Below, piece by piece: positions 21,074-30,326 of a DNA stretch of 40,359 bases. The notes beneath the pieces are model-generated. The model had not been told where the DNA came from. It searched no databases and was given only the letters and a program-made list of their open reading frames with translations. Source of the DNA: Prevotella sp. Lineage in GTDB: Bacteria > Bacteroidota > Bacteroidia > Bacteroidales > Bacteroidaceae. The translations under genes were made by a program, and so were the position numbers. The stretch is taken from the NCBI GenBank assembly GCA_017618275.1, contig JAFZUS010000080.1:1-40359 (forward strand), written 5' to 3'. How positions within the stretch are numbered: position 1 is the stretch's first letter; every line of letters starts with the position of its first letter.

Positions 21074-23260
21074 ATGAACATCCCCTCAGTATTCTGGCTC
21101 GTGCCCATCGCATCGATCGTGGCACTGAGCATGGCGTACTATTTCTTCCGCAGCATGATGAAGGCTGACGAAGGTACGCCCCGTATGAAAGAAATTGCGC
21201 TCTACGTGCGCAAAGGTGCCATGGCCTACCTCTGGCAACAGTACAAGGTTGTGCTCATCGTATTCGTCGTGCTCTGCGTGCTCTTTACCTTCATGGCCTT
21301 CGGCCTGAACGTACAGAACCGTTGGGTGCCGTTTGCCTTCCTCACCGGTGGTTTCTTCTCCGGACTGGCAGGCTTCTTCGGCATGAAGACCGCCACCTAT
21401 GCCTCTGCCCGTACTGCAAACGCAGCCCGCGAGAGCCTGGATGCCGGTCTGAAGATTGCCTTCCGCTCTGGTGCCGTGATGGGACTCACCGTCGTCGGTC
21501 TCGGTCTGCTCGACATCGCCGTCTGGTTTGTGGTGCTGAACCGCTTTGACCACGATGGACTCATCTCCATCACCACGACGATGCTGACCTTCGGTATGGG
21601 TGCTTCGACACAGGCTCTGTTCGCCCGTGTCGGTGGAGGTATCTACACGAAGGCTGCCGACGTGGGTGCCGACATCGTGGGTAAGGTGGAAGCCGACATC
21701 CCTGAGGATGACCCGCGCAACCCCGCTACCATTGCCGACAACGTGGGTGACAACGTGGGTGACGTGGCCGGTATGGGTGCCGACCTCTATGAGAGTTACT
21801 GCGGTTCGGTGCTGTCGACAGCCGCCCTGGGTGCTGCTGCCTTCGCCGTTGCTGGTCTCGACATCCAACTCAAAGCCGTCATCGCCCCGATGCTGATTGC
21901 TGCTGTGGGTGTGTTCCTCTCACTTCTTGGAATCTTCCTCGTCCGCACAAAGGAAGGTGCCACGATGAAGGACCTGCTCCGTTCGCTGTCGCTCGGCACG
22001 AATGTCTCGGCTATCCTCATCGCCATTGCCACCTTCGCCATCCTCTACCTCTTAGGTATCGAGAATTGGCTCGGGCTCTCCTTCTCCGTCATCAGCGGTC
22101 TGGCTGCCGGTGTGATTATCGGACAGGCTACGGAATACTACACCTCTCATTCATATAAGCCCACCCAGAAGATCTCTGAGGCTGGACAGACAGGTGCCGC
22201 CACCGTGATCATCAAAGGTATCGGTACAGGTATGATCTCTACCTGCATCCCCGTGATCACCATTGGTGTGGCCATCATGCTGAGTTACCTCTGTGCCAAC
22301 GGCTTCGACCTCTCGATGACGTCGGAATCACTGGCTCACGGTCTCTACGGTATCGGTATCGCTGCCGTAGGTATGCTCTCCACACTGGGTATCACCCTGG
22401 CTACCGATGCCTACGGTCCTATCGCCGACAATGCCGGTGGTAATGCCGAGATGTCACAACTGGGTGAAGAGGTACGTCATCGTACGGATGCCCTCGATGC
22501 CCTTGGCAACACCACTGCTGCCACTGGTAAGGGCTTCGCCATCGGTTCTGCCGCTCTTACCGCCCTCGCCCTGTTGGCTTCCTATATCGAGGAGATCAAG
22601 ATTGCGATGACCCGTGCCGGACAGACGCTGACGAATGTGGCAGGTGACGTGATCGAGGCTTCCAATGCCACCATCCCCGACTTCATGAACTACTACCAGG
22701 TGAACCTGATGAACCCGAAGGTGCTCGTGGGTGCCTTCATCGGTGCAATGGCTGCCTTCTTGTTCTGTGGTATGACGATGGAGGCTGTAGGCCGTGCAGC
22801 AGAGAAGATGGTGCAGGAGGTGCGCCGCCAGTTCAAGGAGATTGCCGGTATCCTCGAAGGAACAGGTACACCCGACTATGGCCGTTGCGTAGAGATCTCC
22901 ACCAAGGCTGCCCAGCATGAGATGATCATCCCGTCGGTGCTTGCCATCATCATCCCCATCCTCGTGGGTATCATCCTCGGTGTGGCTGGTGTACTCGGAC
23001 TGTTGGTAGGTGGTCTGGCCGGTGGCTTCACCCTCGCCGTATTCATGGCGAATGCCGGTGGTGCCTGGGACAATGCGAAGAAGAACATCGAAGAGGGTAA
23101 CTTCGGCGGCAAGGGCTCGTTTGCTCACAAGGCCTGTGTCGTAGGCGACACCGTCGGCGACCCGTTCAAGGACACGTCTGGTCCGTCACTCAACATCCTC
23201 ATCAAACTGATGTCGATGGTTTCGATTGTGATGGCTGGTCTGACCGTTGCCTTCTCATAA
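21074..23260 (+). CDS. hppA: Membrane-bound ion-pumping pyrophosphatase, K+-dependent type
   Basis: 728 residues with about 16 membrane helices. It couples PPi hydrolysis to Na+ and/or H+ export. The PPi/Mg2+ site is seen in YTKAADVGADIVGKVEADIP, DDPRNPATIADNVGDNVGD, the later TDAYGPIADNAGGNAEM, and VVGDTVGDPFKDTSGPSLN. The sequence GNTTAATGKG (about residues 478-487) carries Ala and Gly at the two positions that are Lys and Thr in K+-independent enzymes, so K+ dependence is predicted. Bacteroides enzymes of this branch are reported to pump both Na+ and H+; the Glu that sets ion choice would need an alignment. Closed by the 23281 terminator. Confidence 0.96.
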   Translation: MNIPSVFWLVPIASIVALSMAYYFFRSMMKADEGTPRMKEIALYVRKGAMAYLWQQYKVVLIVFVVLCVLFTFMAFGLNVQNRWVPFAFLTGGFFSGLAGFFGMKTATYASARTANAARESLDAGLKIAFRSGAVMGLTVVGLGLLDIAVWFVVLNRFDHDGLISITTTMLTFGMGASTQALFARVGGGIYTKAADVGADIVGKVEADIPEDDPRNPATIADNVGDNVGDVAGMGADLYESYCGSVLSTAALGAAAFAVAGLDIQLKAVIAPMLIAAVGVFLSLLGIFLVRTKEGATMKDLLRSLSLGTNVSAILIAIATFAILYLLGIENWLGLSFSVISGLAAGVIIGQATEYYTSHSYKPTQKISEAGQTGAATVIIKGIGTGMISTCIPVITIGVAIMLSYLCANGFDLSMTSESLAHGLYGIGIAAVGMLSTLGITLATDAYGPIADNAGGNAEMSQLGEEVRHRTDALDALGNTTAATGKGFAIGSAALTALALLASYIEEIKIAMTRAGQTLTNVAGDVIEASNATIPDFMNYYQVNLMNPKVLVGAFIGAMAAFLFCGMTMEAVGRAAEKMVQEVRRQFKEIAGILEGTGTPDYGRCVEISTKAAQHEMIIPSVLAIIIPILVGIILGVAGVLGLLVGGLAGGFTLAVFMANAGGAWDNAKKNIEEGNFGGKGSFAHKACVVGDTVGDPFKDTSGPSLNILIKLMSMVSIVMAGLTVAFS

Positions 23261-23280
23261 AAGAAATAGACAGCAAACAA

Positions 23281-23313
23281 AAAGCGCTTCCAAATTCTGG
23301 GAGCGCTTTTTTA
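23281..23313. terminator. Terminator between convergent hppA and the esterase gene
   Basis: An 11-bp stem with one G-T pair (23281-23291 with 23299-23309), then a T run on the plus strand. The upstream A-rich side also gives CTTTTTGTTTG on the minus strand, so it can work both ways. Confidence 0.85.
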
Positions 23314-23331
23314 TTGGGGGATAAGTTACTG

Positions 23332-24819
23332 CTATTGTTTGATGGCTTCTGCCACCAGTTCGGCAAGTCGGCGTGCGCCCTTGTCGTTGGGATGGATACC
23401 GTCGTCAAGAACCAACGTGGCATCCGTAAACAACTCATGCAGATCGAGCACTTGCAGACCGTACTGGGCGGCTACCTCTTTCTGGATGGGGATGATCTCG
23501 TTGGCAATCACCTGGTCGCTGATGTCCCACGTCGACTTAAAGGCGGGAATCGGTGTGCAGAGGATGATACGGGGCTTCACGGGCTCTACGGCCTGACCTT
23601 TCTTGGCTTTCTTGCCTTTCTTGGCGGGCTGAGCCAACGACGGACAGAGCGTGGTGATCATCTGCTGTAAGTCCTGCTTGAACTCGTCCTTGTGCTGCCA
23701 GTTGTGGGGCTTTGAGTCGTTGGTACCCAACTTGATGACGACGATATCGGGTTTGAAGGCCTGTGCATCGCGCCAAGCCAGTTCGTTCATATAAGGCACA
23801 TCACCCTTGTTCAGCATCGTACGGGCACTCAGACCGAAGTTCTTCACGGAGTAGCCGTCGCCCAACATCCGCTGCAACTGGGCGGGATAGCCGTTACGGG
23901 GAGCCAGGTCGATGCCGTGTCCGTCGGTGATGCTGTTACCGATACAGGCCACACGGATAGCATCGGTCTTGGGAGCCTTCAACTGATCCAGCCACTTGCC
24001 GAGGGTGGCAAGCATCTCGTCGTGATAGGTAAACCACTGTCCGAAGCCGTAGCCGTGACCACCCGTAGGATAGAGCATCAGCATACAGTCGTTGCCGGCA
24101 TTACGCATGGCTGTATAGTAAGTCAGACCATTGGTCAACGGCGGCACCAGATTGTCGTCACCCGACATGATGATGCAGGCTGGCGGGGTCAGATGACGCT
24201 GCACGGCATTGTTGGTAGAGAAGTCATGCACCAGTTTGGGGTCTTTCTGTCCTTCCTCACCAAGAAAGTTGCGGCACGACCACATGTGTGACACACGCTC
24301 ATCCATCGAGATGACCGGATAGAACAGGATCGTGAAGTTAGGTCGCACGTCAAACTCGGAATGGGTAGAGAGCACAGAGGCTAAGTGTCCACCTGCCGAG
24401 AATCCCATGATACCCACGTCGTTGGGATTGATACCCCAGACGGAAGCGGAGTCGCGCACAATACGGAAACCCTTCTCGGCATCGCCCACAGGAATGGTAC
24501 GGTCACCTTCCGGCATACGGTAGTTCACTACGAAATAGGCAATGCCCTTCTTGTTGAGCCAGTCGGCAGCCATCGTTCCCTCATGGGTGTTCGACAACAC
24601 GGAGTAGCCACCGCCAGGGATACCTACAATTGCCTTACCCGAGGGTGTCGTAGGCAGGAAACAAACCATCTGCGCCTTCCCGTCGTCAGTCAGGTCGAGC
24701 GTGAACTTTCTTGCTGTCTGGTCGGTGAGCCCGGGTTCTGCCATCCGAGGCCTCTGGGCCCATTGTGCCTGTGCTGTCATCCCGATCAGCATCAGAGCGA
24801 AAACTAATAATTTCTTCAT
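23332..24819 (-). CDS. Secreted two-domain esterase: alpha/beta hydrolase plus SGNH hydrolase
   Basis: 495 residues from ATG 24819. The signal peptide is MKKLLVFALMLIGMTAQAQ; the longer frame to 24894 passes through the promoter. The first domain (about 40-280) is a BD-FAE-like hydrolase: oxyanion GIPGGGY, nucleophile GFSAGG (Ser141), acid in MSGDDNLVPP, and TGGHGYG (His255). The second (about 285-495) is an SGNH hydrolase: IGNSITDG (Ser296), LGTNDSKPHN and DDGIHPNDKG. The pair suggests removal of acetyl or feruloyl groups from plant polysaccharides, but no polysaccharide utilisation genes lie nearby. A Lys-rich insertion (PAKKGKKAKKGQAVEP) sits in the SGNH domain. Confidence 0.9.
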   Translation of the reverse strand: MKKLLVFALMLIGMTAQAQWAQRPRMAEPGLTDQTARKFTLDLTDDGKAQMVCFLPTTPSGKAIVGIPGGGYSVLSNTHEGTMAADWLNKKGIAYFVVNYRMPEGDRTIPVGDAEKGFRIVRDSASVWGINPNDVGIMGFSAGGHLASVLSTHSEFDVRPNFTILFYPVISMDERVSHMWSCRNFLGEEGQKDPKLVHDFSTNNAVQRHLTPPACIIMSGDDNLVPPLTNGLTYYTAMRNAGNDCMLMLYPTGGHGYGFGQWFTYHDEMLATLGKWLDQLKAPKTDAIRVACIGNSITDGHGIDLAPRNGYPAQLQRMLGDGYSVKNFGLSARTMLNKGDVPYMNELAWRDAQAFKPDIVVIKLGTNDSKPHNWQHKDEFKQDLQQMITTLCPSLAQPAKKGKKAKKGQAVEPVKPRIILCTPIPAFKSTWDISDQVIANEIIPIQKEVAAQYGLQVLDLHELFTDATLVLDDGIHPNDKGARRLAELVAEAIKQ

Positions 24820-24854
24820 ATTCGTTTTGTTGGTGTTTATGTAAAAATTTGTCG

Positions 24855-24862
24855 CAAAGGTA
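24855..24862 (-). promoter_or_regulatory. -7 box of the esterase gene
   Basis: TACCTTTG on the minus strand, 35 bases before the ATG at 24819. No clear -33 element. Confidence 0.6.
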
Positions 24863-24906
24863 CGAAAAAAGCCACAGATAACACAGATTATCACGGATTT
24901 TTTTAC

Positions 24907-24914
24907 TAATTTTG
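24907..24914 (+). promoter_or_regulatory. -7 box of the GH25 lysozyme gene
   Basis: TAATTTTG ends eight bases before the ATG at 24923. The expected start of transcription is then only two or three bases before the ATG, a nearly leaderless mRNA. Confidence 0.6.
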
Positions 24915-24922
24915 CAGTCTGA

Positions 24923-26287
24923 ATGAAGAAATCGCTACGATATGGGGGCTTGGTGCTGGTTGCTGCAATGACAGCAGGTGGCTGGATGGGGTGGCGCCAT
25001 CATACAGAACAGTACAAGACGGAGGCTGTCGGCGACACGCTGACCGGCAGACATTTCAACATCTCCCCTGCCATGCGGCTCGACTCCCTCAAAAAGCAGA
25101 TAGAAGATGACCGTCAGGACGAACTGAACTACTATCTGGACCGTCACAACGTGGAGGACGAGGGCTACGAGATGGTGGCTGCCTTTGCCGCTGGCCAACG
25201 GCATAGCGAGACCATCGACACTATACCTATATATAATATAGGGCGCTGGAAGAACCATAAGCGACAGGGTACGGCCATCAGTCGTGACTCTCTGGGGCGT
25301 ATCACCATCGGACAGTGGGATGGCGACACGTTGACCAGCGGCATCCGTATCGACTCCACCGGCATCTACCAAGGTGCCTTCAGAGGCGGCAGACTCGGAA
25401 GCATCGTCGATGCAAAGGCTGAGGGACACGGTTCCTACCTCTCTGTCGACGGACACTACTTCGAAGGTCACTGGTCCAACGACCTGCGCGAAGGCTTCGG
25501 TCTACAACTGTTGGAGAACGAGGTGGCTACGGTGCTGAAGACCGGTCAGTGGCAACGGGGCGTATTCAAGGGCGAACGGATGAACTACACGTCGGAGCGC
25601 ATCTACGGCATCGACATCTCCCGTTACCAGCATGGAAAGGGTCGCAAGAAGTACCCTATTCTCTGGAACAAACTGCGCATCAGCCATCTCGGTTCGAAGA
25701 GCAAGAAGCAGGTATCCGGGAAGGTCGACTATCCCGTCTCGTTCGTCTTCATCAAGTCGACGGAGGGCATCAGCGTACGCAACCCCTACTACGTCCACGA
25801 CTATGCCGCTGCCCGAAAGGCCGGCATCCCCATCGGGGCCTACCATTTCTTCTCCACCAAGCGCACGGGTGCTGCACAAGCGAAGTATTTCATCGACAAC
25901 ACCCTGTTCCGCAAGGGTGACCTGCCCCCCGTACTCGATATCGAGCCCTCCGACAGTCAGATAGAAAGCATGGGTGGTTCACAGGCTCTGTGGAGCCACA
26001 TACGCACCTGGCTGCAGGCCGTCGAACGGCGCTGTGGCGTGAAACCCATCCTCTACATCAACCAGCGCTTTGTCAATAAATACCTGCCCGATGCGCCTGA
26101 CATCAAGCGTAACTACAAGGTGTGGATAGCCCGCTACGGCGAGTACAAGCCCGACGTGCGGTTGGTGGTATGGCAGTTGTCGCCCGACGGCCGGGTACAG
26201 GGTATTACGGGTGAGGTAGACATCAACGTGTTCAACGGCTACCAGACACAGTTCAATGAATTCCTCGAAAACGAAACAATCAAGTGA
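24923..26287 (+). CDS. GH25 lysozyme (muramidase) with N-terminal MORN-like repeats
   Basis: 454 residues. An N-terminal anchor or signal (YGGLVLVAAMTAGGWMGW, about 7-24) is followed by a helical spacer. MORN-like repeats (about 105-205) read GIYQGAFRGGRLGS, AEGHGSYLSVDGHYFEGHWS, NDLREGFGLQL and TGQWQRGVFKGERM. The GH25 domain (about 228-445) has YGIDISRYQHG, FVFIKSTEGISVRNPYYVHDY, GAYHFFS, the catalytic PPVLDIEPSD and WQLSPDGRVQGITGEVDINVF. It hydrolyses the MurNAc-GlcNAc bond, here probably for cell-wall remodelling in the periplasm. rlmH follows after 29 bases. Confidence 0.92.
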   Translation: MKKSLRYGGLVLVAAMTAGGWMGWRHHTEQYKTEAVGDTLTGRHFNISPAMRLDSLKKQIEDDRQDELNYYLDRHNVEDEGYEMVAAFAAGQRHSETIDTIPIYNIGRWKNHKRQGTAISRDSLGRITIGQWDGDTLTSGIRIDSTGIYQGAFRGGRLGSIVDAKAEGHGSYLSVDGHYFEGHWSNDLREGFGLQLLENEVATVLKTGQWQRGVFKGERMNYTSERIYGIDISRYQHGKGRKKYPILWNKLRISHLGSKSKKQVSGKVDYPVSFVFIKSTEGISVRNPYYVHDYAAARKAGIPIGAYHFFSTKRTGAAQAKYFIDNTLFRKGDLPPVLDIEPSDSQIESMGGSQALWSHIRTWLQAVERRCGVKPILYINQRFVNKYLPDAPDIKRNYKVWIARYGEYKPDVRLVVWQLSPDGRVQGITGEVDINVFNGYQTQFNEFLENETIK

Positions 26288-26316
26288 AGGTGAGAAGGTA
26301 AGAAAGTGAGATAATT

Positions 26317-26787
26317 ATGAAAACTGTTCTAATAATAGTTGGTAAAACGGTCAACAAGCATTTCCAGGCAGGCATCAGCGACTATGCCGAACGCATCGGC
26401 CACTATATGCCCTTCGACATCGTGACCATCCCGGAACTCCGTCAGACCAAGAGTCTCTCGGAGGAACAGCAGAAGACGGCTGAAGGTGAACTGATCATGA
26501 AACAGATACAACCGTCGGATACCGTGGTGCTGCTCGATGAACACGGCAAGGAACTGCGCAGCGTCGACTTCGCCCGTTGGCTGGCACAGAAACAACAGAC
26601 CGCCCGTCGCTTGGTGTTCGTCATCGGGGGCCCTTATGGTTTTTCGCAGGAGATCTACGCCCGTGCCAACGAACAACTGTCGCTGTCGCAGATGACATTC
26701 TCCCACCAGATGGTACGGCTCATCTTCACCGAACAACTCTACCGTGCCTGCACCATCATCAAGGGCGAACCCTATCACCACGAATAA
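26317..26787 (+). CDS. rlmH: 23S rRNA pseudouridine-1915 N3-methyltransferase RlmH
   Basis: 156 residues, standard length for this SPOUT methyltransferase. The trefoil-knot SAM site is VFVIGGPYGFSQEIYARANE, with SLSQMTFSHQMVRLIFTEQL and the terminal KGEPYHHE, all hallmarks of the family. It probably shares the GH25 promoter, since the 29-base gap holds no box. Confidence 0.97.
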   Translation: MKTVLIIVGKTVNKHFQAGISDYAERIGHYMPFDIVTIPELRQTKSLSEEQQKTAEGELIMKQIQPSDTVVLLDEHGKELRSVDFARWLAQKQQTARRLVFVIGGPYGFSQEIYARANEQLSLSQMTFSHQMVRLIFTEQLYRACTIIKGEPYHHE

Positions 26788-26790
26788 CTT

Positions 26791-26823
26791 AAAAGCCCTC
26801 CGTTTGGGAGGGCTTTTAGTTTA
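26791..26823. terminator. Bidirectional terminator between rlmH and the ypfJ-like gene
   Basis: Stem AAAAGCCCTCC/GGAGGGCTTTT (26791-26801 with 26807-26817), T-rich on both sides. It overlaps the last codon of the minus-strand gene and would end the ATP synthase-ypfJ transcript. Confidence 0.88.
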
Positions 26824-27693
26824 AAGATCGTTATAGTTCTGAACGTTGAAGGTTGACGTACGCATGTCACCTGTCTCGTATCCACGACGCAGCCAGCGCT
26901 TGCGCTGCTCGGAGGTACCATGGGTGAACGACTCGGGCGTTGCCCGACCTTGTGCCTTCTTCTGCAGCCAGTCGTCGCCGATAGCCTTGGCCAGTTCGAG
27001 ACCTTTTTCCAAGTCGCCATACTCCATCGAGTGGTTCATGGCATCCTCATAGTGAGCCCACACACCAGCATAGTAGTCGGCCAGCAATTCCAGACGGACA
27101 CTGATCTGATTGGCAGTCACCTTGTCAGTCTGGTTCATCTGCTGATGGGCCTTGCCAAGAATGCCGAGAGAATACTCAACATGGTGGCCTATCTCATGAG
27201 CGATGACATAGGCATAGGCGAAGGTATTACCTTCGACACCCAACTGCCGCTTCATCTGCGTGAAGAACGACAGGTCGATATACAGTTTCTGGTCACCAGA
27301 GCAATAGAACGGACCAACGGCTGCCGTTGCAGAGCCACAGGCGGAGTTGACCTGATTGGTAAACAGCACCAGCGTGGGCGACTCGTAGGTACGACCCAGT
27401 TCCTTGAACACGGCAGTCCATACATCCTCCGTAGAGGCAAGGATCTGCTTGCACTCAGTGGCAAGTTGCTGTTCTTCCTCAGAGAATTCCTCAGGGTTGA
27501 CACTTTCCGTACGTGCTGACATCTGCTCCTGGGCTGCCTGTAAACCTGCTGAAACAGGGTCGCCGCCACTCATCCAGGCAAACAGGGCTGCCACGATGAT
27601 GGCACCGATGCCACCGATACCGGCTTTCGCACCACCACTCAAACCACGGCGGTCTTCTACATTACTACTTTCTCTTCTTCCTGTAAGTTTCAT
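26821..27693 (-). CDS. YpfJ-family zinc metalloprotease, membrane anchored
   Basis: 290 residues. After a short basic N-terminus comes one membrane segment (AGIGGIGAIIVAALFAWMSG, about 24-43). The zinc motif is AHEIGHHVEYSLG, with the downstream ELLADYYAGVWAHY glutamate as third ligand, the pattern of the putative neutral zinc metallopeptidase family (YpfJ). The C-terminus FTHGTSEQRKRWLRRGYETGD is also typical. Substrates are unknown. It lies 31 bases after atpG and has no promoter box of its own, so it may be transcribed with the ATP synthase operon. Confidence 0.92.
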   Translation of the reverse strand: MKLTGRRESSNVEDRRGLSGGAKAGIGGIGAIIVAALFAWMSGGDPVSAGLQAAQEQMSARTESVNPEEFSEEEQQLATECKQILASTEDVWTAVFKELGRTYESPTLVLFTNQVNSACGSATAAVGPFYCSGDQKLYIDLSFFTQMKRQLGVEGNTFAYAYVIAHEIGHHVEYSLGILGKAHQQMNQTDKVTANQISVRLELLADYYAGVWAHYEDAMNHSMEYGDLEKGLELAKAIGDDWLQKKAQGRATPESFTHGTSEQRKRWLRRGYETGDMRTSTFNVQNYNDL

Positions 27694-27695
27694 AA

Positions 27696-27736
27696 TCTAT
27701 TATGCATTATGCATTATTAATTATTAATTGTTAACT
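27696..27736. repeat. Simple-repeat spacer between atpG and the ypfJ-like gene
   Basis: Duplicated TATGCAT and ATTAATTATTAATT units, running into the atpG stop. Confidence 0.6.
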
Positions 27737-28695
27737 GAGCCTCCTACGATGTCGAGGAGTTCAGATGTGATAGCCTGCTGACGGCTCTTGTTGTACTGCA
27801 GATTCAGTTCGCGAAGCAGTTCGTCAGCATTATCAGTAGCAGTCTGCATGGCCACCATACGGGCGGCATGCTCCGAAGCGTTCGAGTCGAGCAGGGCTGT
27901 ATAGAGCATTAGATGAGCCAGTTTGGGAATGAGTTGCGACAGGACGGTGACCATATCGGGCTCGACGATAAAGTTATCGTTGAGCGGCTTCACGTTGTCC
28001 TGTTTCTGCTCCTGATCACGTTCCCCACGCTTCTTCAGATACTCCTGGCTCTCCTTGGTGGCAATCACACTCGTCAGGTCACGTTCATGATCGGCCTTCA
28101 ATTCCTCCTCGATGTCGATGGGAAGGAATGTCTTTCTAGTAAGCACCTGCGAGCCTGCACTCTTGAAGTGATGATAGATGAGTTCCACCTTATCTATCTC
28201 ACCCTCAGCGAATTTCCGTCCAAGTTCCATCACTATCTCAATGCATTGCTGCACGTTGGGTTTGTCGGCCAATGCCGAGTATTCGCCCTGTACCGCGAGT
28301 CCCATTTTCTTTGCCTTCTCATACACCTTGCGGCCTATGGGATAGATCTCGATGTTGTCGCGCCCGATGGTCTGAGCATACTCATCGACGGCATGCGTCA
28401 TCATCTTGATGGTGTTGGCATTGAAACCGCCACAGAGCGACGAGTTGGAGGTAAAGACCACCAGGGCAGCCCGTTTTACGGGACGCTCCTGGTCGTAGAT
28501 GGTCTGTGCCTCTGCTTCGGCTGCGAGGAACGACTTGAGGATGTGCTCCAGCATCTCCTCGTAAGGCAGCATGTTTTGGATGGCTACCTGTGCGTGGTGG
28601 AGTTTACTGGAAGCCACCATCTTCATCGCCGACGTGATCTTTCGCGTGGATTTGACTGAGGCGATGCGGCCTTTAATTTCTTTCAGGCTTGGCAT
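27724..28695 (-). CDS. atpG: F1Fo ATP synthase gamma subunit
   Basis: 323 residues, about 30 longer than the usual length. It is the rotor stalk of F1. The N-terminal coiled-coil strand is MPSLKEIKGRIASVKSTRKITSAMKMVA and the C-terminal ARMVAMQTATDNADELLRELNLQYNKSRQQAITSELLDIVGG is the other half of the shaft, both highly characteristic. The extra length is a charged insertion in the globular part (TSVIATKESQEYLKKRGERD with QEQKQDNVKPLND). It is the last atp gene, 6 bases after atpA. Confidence 0.96.
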   Translation of the reverse strand: MPSLKEIKGRIASVKSTRKITSAMKMVASSKLHHAQVAIQNMLPYEEMLEHILKSFLAAEAEAQTIYDQERPVKRAALVVFTSNSSLCGGFNANTIKMMTHAVDEYAQTIGRDNIEIYPIGRKVYEKAKKMGLAVQGEYSALADKPNVQQCIEIVMELGRKFAEGEIDKVELIYHHFKSAGSQVLTRKTFLPIDIEEELKADHERDLTSVIATKESQEYLKKRGERDQEQKQDNVKPLNDNFIVEPDMVTVLSQLIPKLAHLMLYTALLDSNASEHAARMVAMQTATDNADELLRELNLQYNKSRQQAITSELLDIVGGSVNN

Positions 28696-28701
28696 AGGCT
28701 A

Positions 28702-30288
28702 TCAGTTTTTGTAAGTCCCTGCGATATCGGCCATCACAGCCTCGATCTTTGCTGTCGTCTCGTCGTCGATCTTTCCGCTGGCCAGTGTCTCAATCACCTC
28801 TGGGTTGGAAGAACGCAACTTGTCAAGGAACTGGTTCTGGCACTCTCGCACCTTCGGAATGGGTACCTCGCGCATCAGTCCGTGCACACCGCAATAGAGG
28901 ATGGCTATCTGCTCACCTACGGGCATCGGGCTGTACTGCGGCTGAATCAGCAACTGGTTGTTCTTACGACCTCTGTCGAGGGTCATCGCCGTCACAGCAT
29001 CCATATCGGAAGAGAACTTCGAGAAGGCCTCGAGTTCACGATACTGTGCCTGGTCGATCTTCAACGTACCAGCCACCTTCTTCATCGACTTGATCTGTGC
29101 CGAACCACCCACACGGGATACGGAGATACCCACGTTGATGGCCGGACGGAAGCCCTGGTTGAAGAGGTCTGACTCCAAGAATATCTGACCGTCGGTAATT
29201 GAAATCACGTTGGTTGGAATATATGCCGACACGTCACCTGCCTGTGTCTCGATGATAGGCAGGGCGGTGAGTGAACCACCACCACGTACATGTCCCTTCA
29301 TACACTCGGGCAGGTCGTTCATCTGCTCAGCCACCTCCTGCTGTTCGTTCATCTTGGCGGCACGCTCCAACAGACGGGAGTGCAGATAGAACACATCACC
29401 GGGATATGCCTCACGACCAGAGGGACGGCGCAGGATCAGCGACACCTCACGGTAGGCCACAGCCTGCTTCGAGAGGTCGTCGTAGACCACAAGGGCAGGC
29501 AGACCCCTATCACGGAAGTACTCACCGATGGCGGCACCAGCGAACGGTGCATAGTACTGCATGGCAGCAGGATCGGCAGCGGTGGCAGCCACCACGATGG
29601 TGTAAGGCATAGCACCGTGCTCCTGAAGTGTTGACACGAGGGCTGCTACGGTACTGGCTTTCTGACCGATGGCGACATAGATACAATAGACAGGCTTGCC
29701 TGCCTCATAGAAACTCTTCTGGTTGATGATGGTATCCACAGCAATGGCGGTCTTACCCGTCTGACGATCACCGATGATAAGTTCTCGCTGTCCGCGTCCG
29801 ATGGGGATCATCGAGTCAATAGCCTTCAGACCTGTCTGCAGCGGTTCCTTCACGGGCTGACGGTAGATCACACCAGGGGCCTTACGATCCAACGGCATCT
29901 CAAAGGCGTCGCTCAGGTCGATATCGCCCTTGCCATCGATAGCCTCACCCAGCGGATTGATGACGCGACCCAGCATGTTGTCGTTGACACGGATAGAGGC
30001 AATACGCTTCGTACGCTTCACCACCATGCCCTCCTTGATGCCTGAGGTAGTACCCAAGAGCACACAACCGACGTTGTCCTCCTCCAGGTTCATCACGATG
30101 GCCATTGTCCCGTTCTCAAACTCCAGCAGTTCGTTGGCCTCAGCGTTGCGCAGTCCGTAGATACGGGCCACACCGTCGCTGACGGTCAGCACGGTACCCA
30201 CCTCATCGAACTTCTCGGCGTTGGAGATACCCTTCAGTTGGTCGAGCAGGACCTGGGATACTTCGCTTGGTTTAATTTTATCTGACAT
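28702..30288 (-). CDS. atpA: F1Fo ATP synthase alpha subunit
   Basis: 528 residues. The non-catalytic nucleotide-binding subunit, with P-loop [13 protein letters not shown], the arginine-finger region ([21 protein letters not shown]) and the ATP synthase alpha/beta signature [10 protein letters not shown]. The Met start at 30288 precedes the canonical [20 protein letters not shown]. Confidence 0.98.
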   Translation of the reverse strand: MSDKIKPSEVSQVLLDQLKGISNAEKFDEVGTVLTVSDGVARIYGLRNAEANELLEFENGTMAIVMNLEEDNVGCVLLGTTSGIKEGMVVKRTKRIASIRVNDNMLGRVINPLGEAIDGKGDIDLSDAFEMPLDRKAPGVIYRQPVKEPLQTGLKAIDSMIPIGRGQRELIIGDRQTGKTAIAVDTIINQKSFYEAGKPVYCIYVAIGQKASTVAALVSTLQEHGAMPYTIVVAATAADPAAMQYYAPFAGAAIGEYFRDRGLPALVVYDDLSKQAVAYREVSLILRRPSGREAYPGDVFYLHSRLLERAAKMNEQQEVAEQMNDLPECMKGHVRGGGSLTALPIIETQAGDVSAYIPTNVISITDGQIFLESDLFNQGFRPAINVGISVSRVGGSAQIKSMKKVAGTLKIDQAQYRELEAFSKFSSDMDAVTAMTLDRGRKNNQLLIQPQYSPMPVGEQIAILYCGVHGLMREVPIPKVRECQNQFLDKLRSSNPEVIETLASGKIDDETTAKIEAVMADIAGTYKN

Positions 30289-30290
30289 TG

Positions 30291-30326
30291 TTTTTACCTT
30301 TTTACTTTTTTACCTTTTTACTTTTT
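30291..30326. repeat. Simple-repeat spacer between atpH and atpA
   Basis: Repeated TTTTTAC(C) units as at 2793-2824, covering the atpH stop. Confidence 0.65.

Noticed and set aside
21086-21868. 260-codon minus-strand frame opposite hppA (and 22454-23128)
   Set aside because: A shadow of the highly biased hppA codons; His/Thr/Gly-rich without recognisable motifs.
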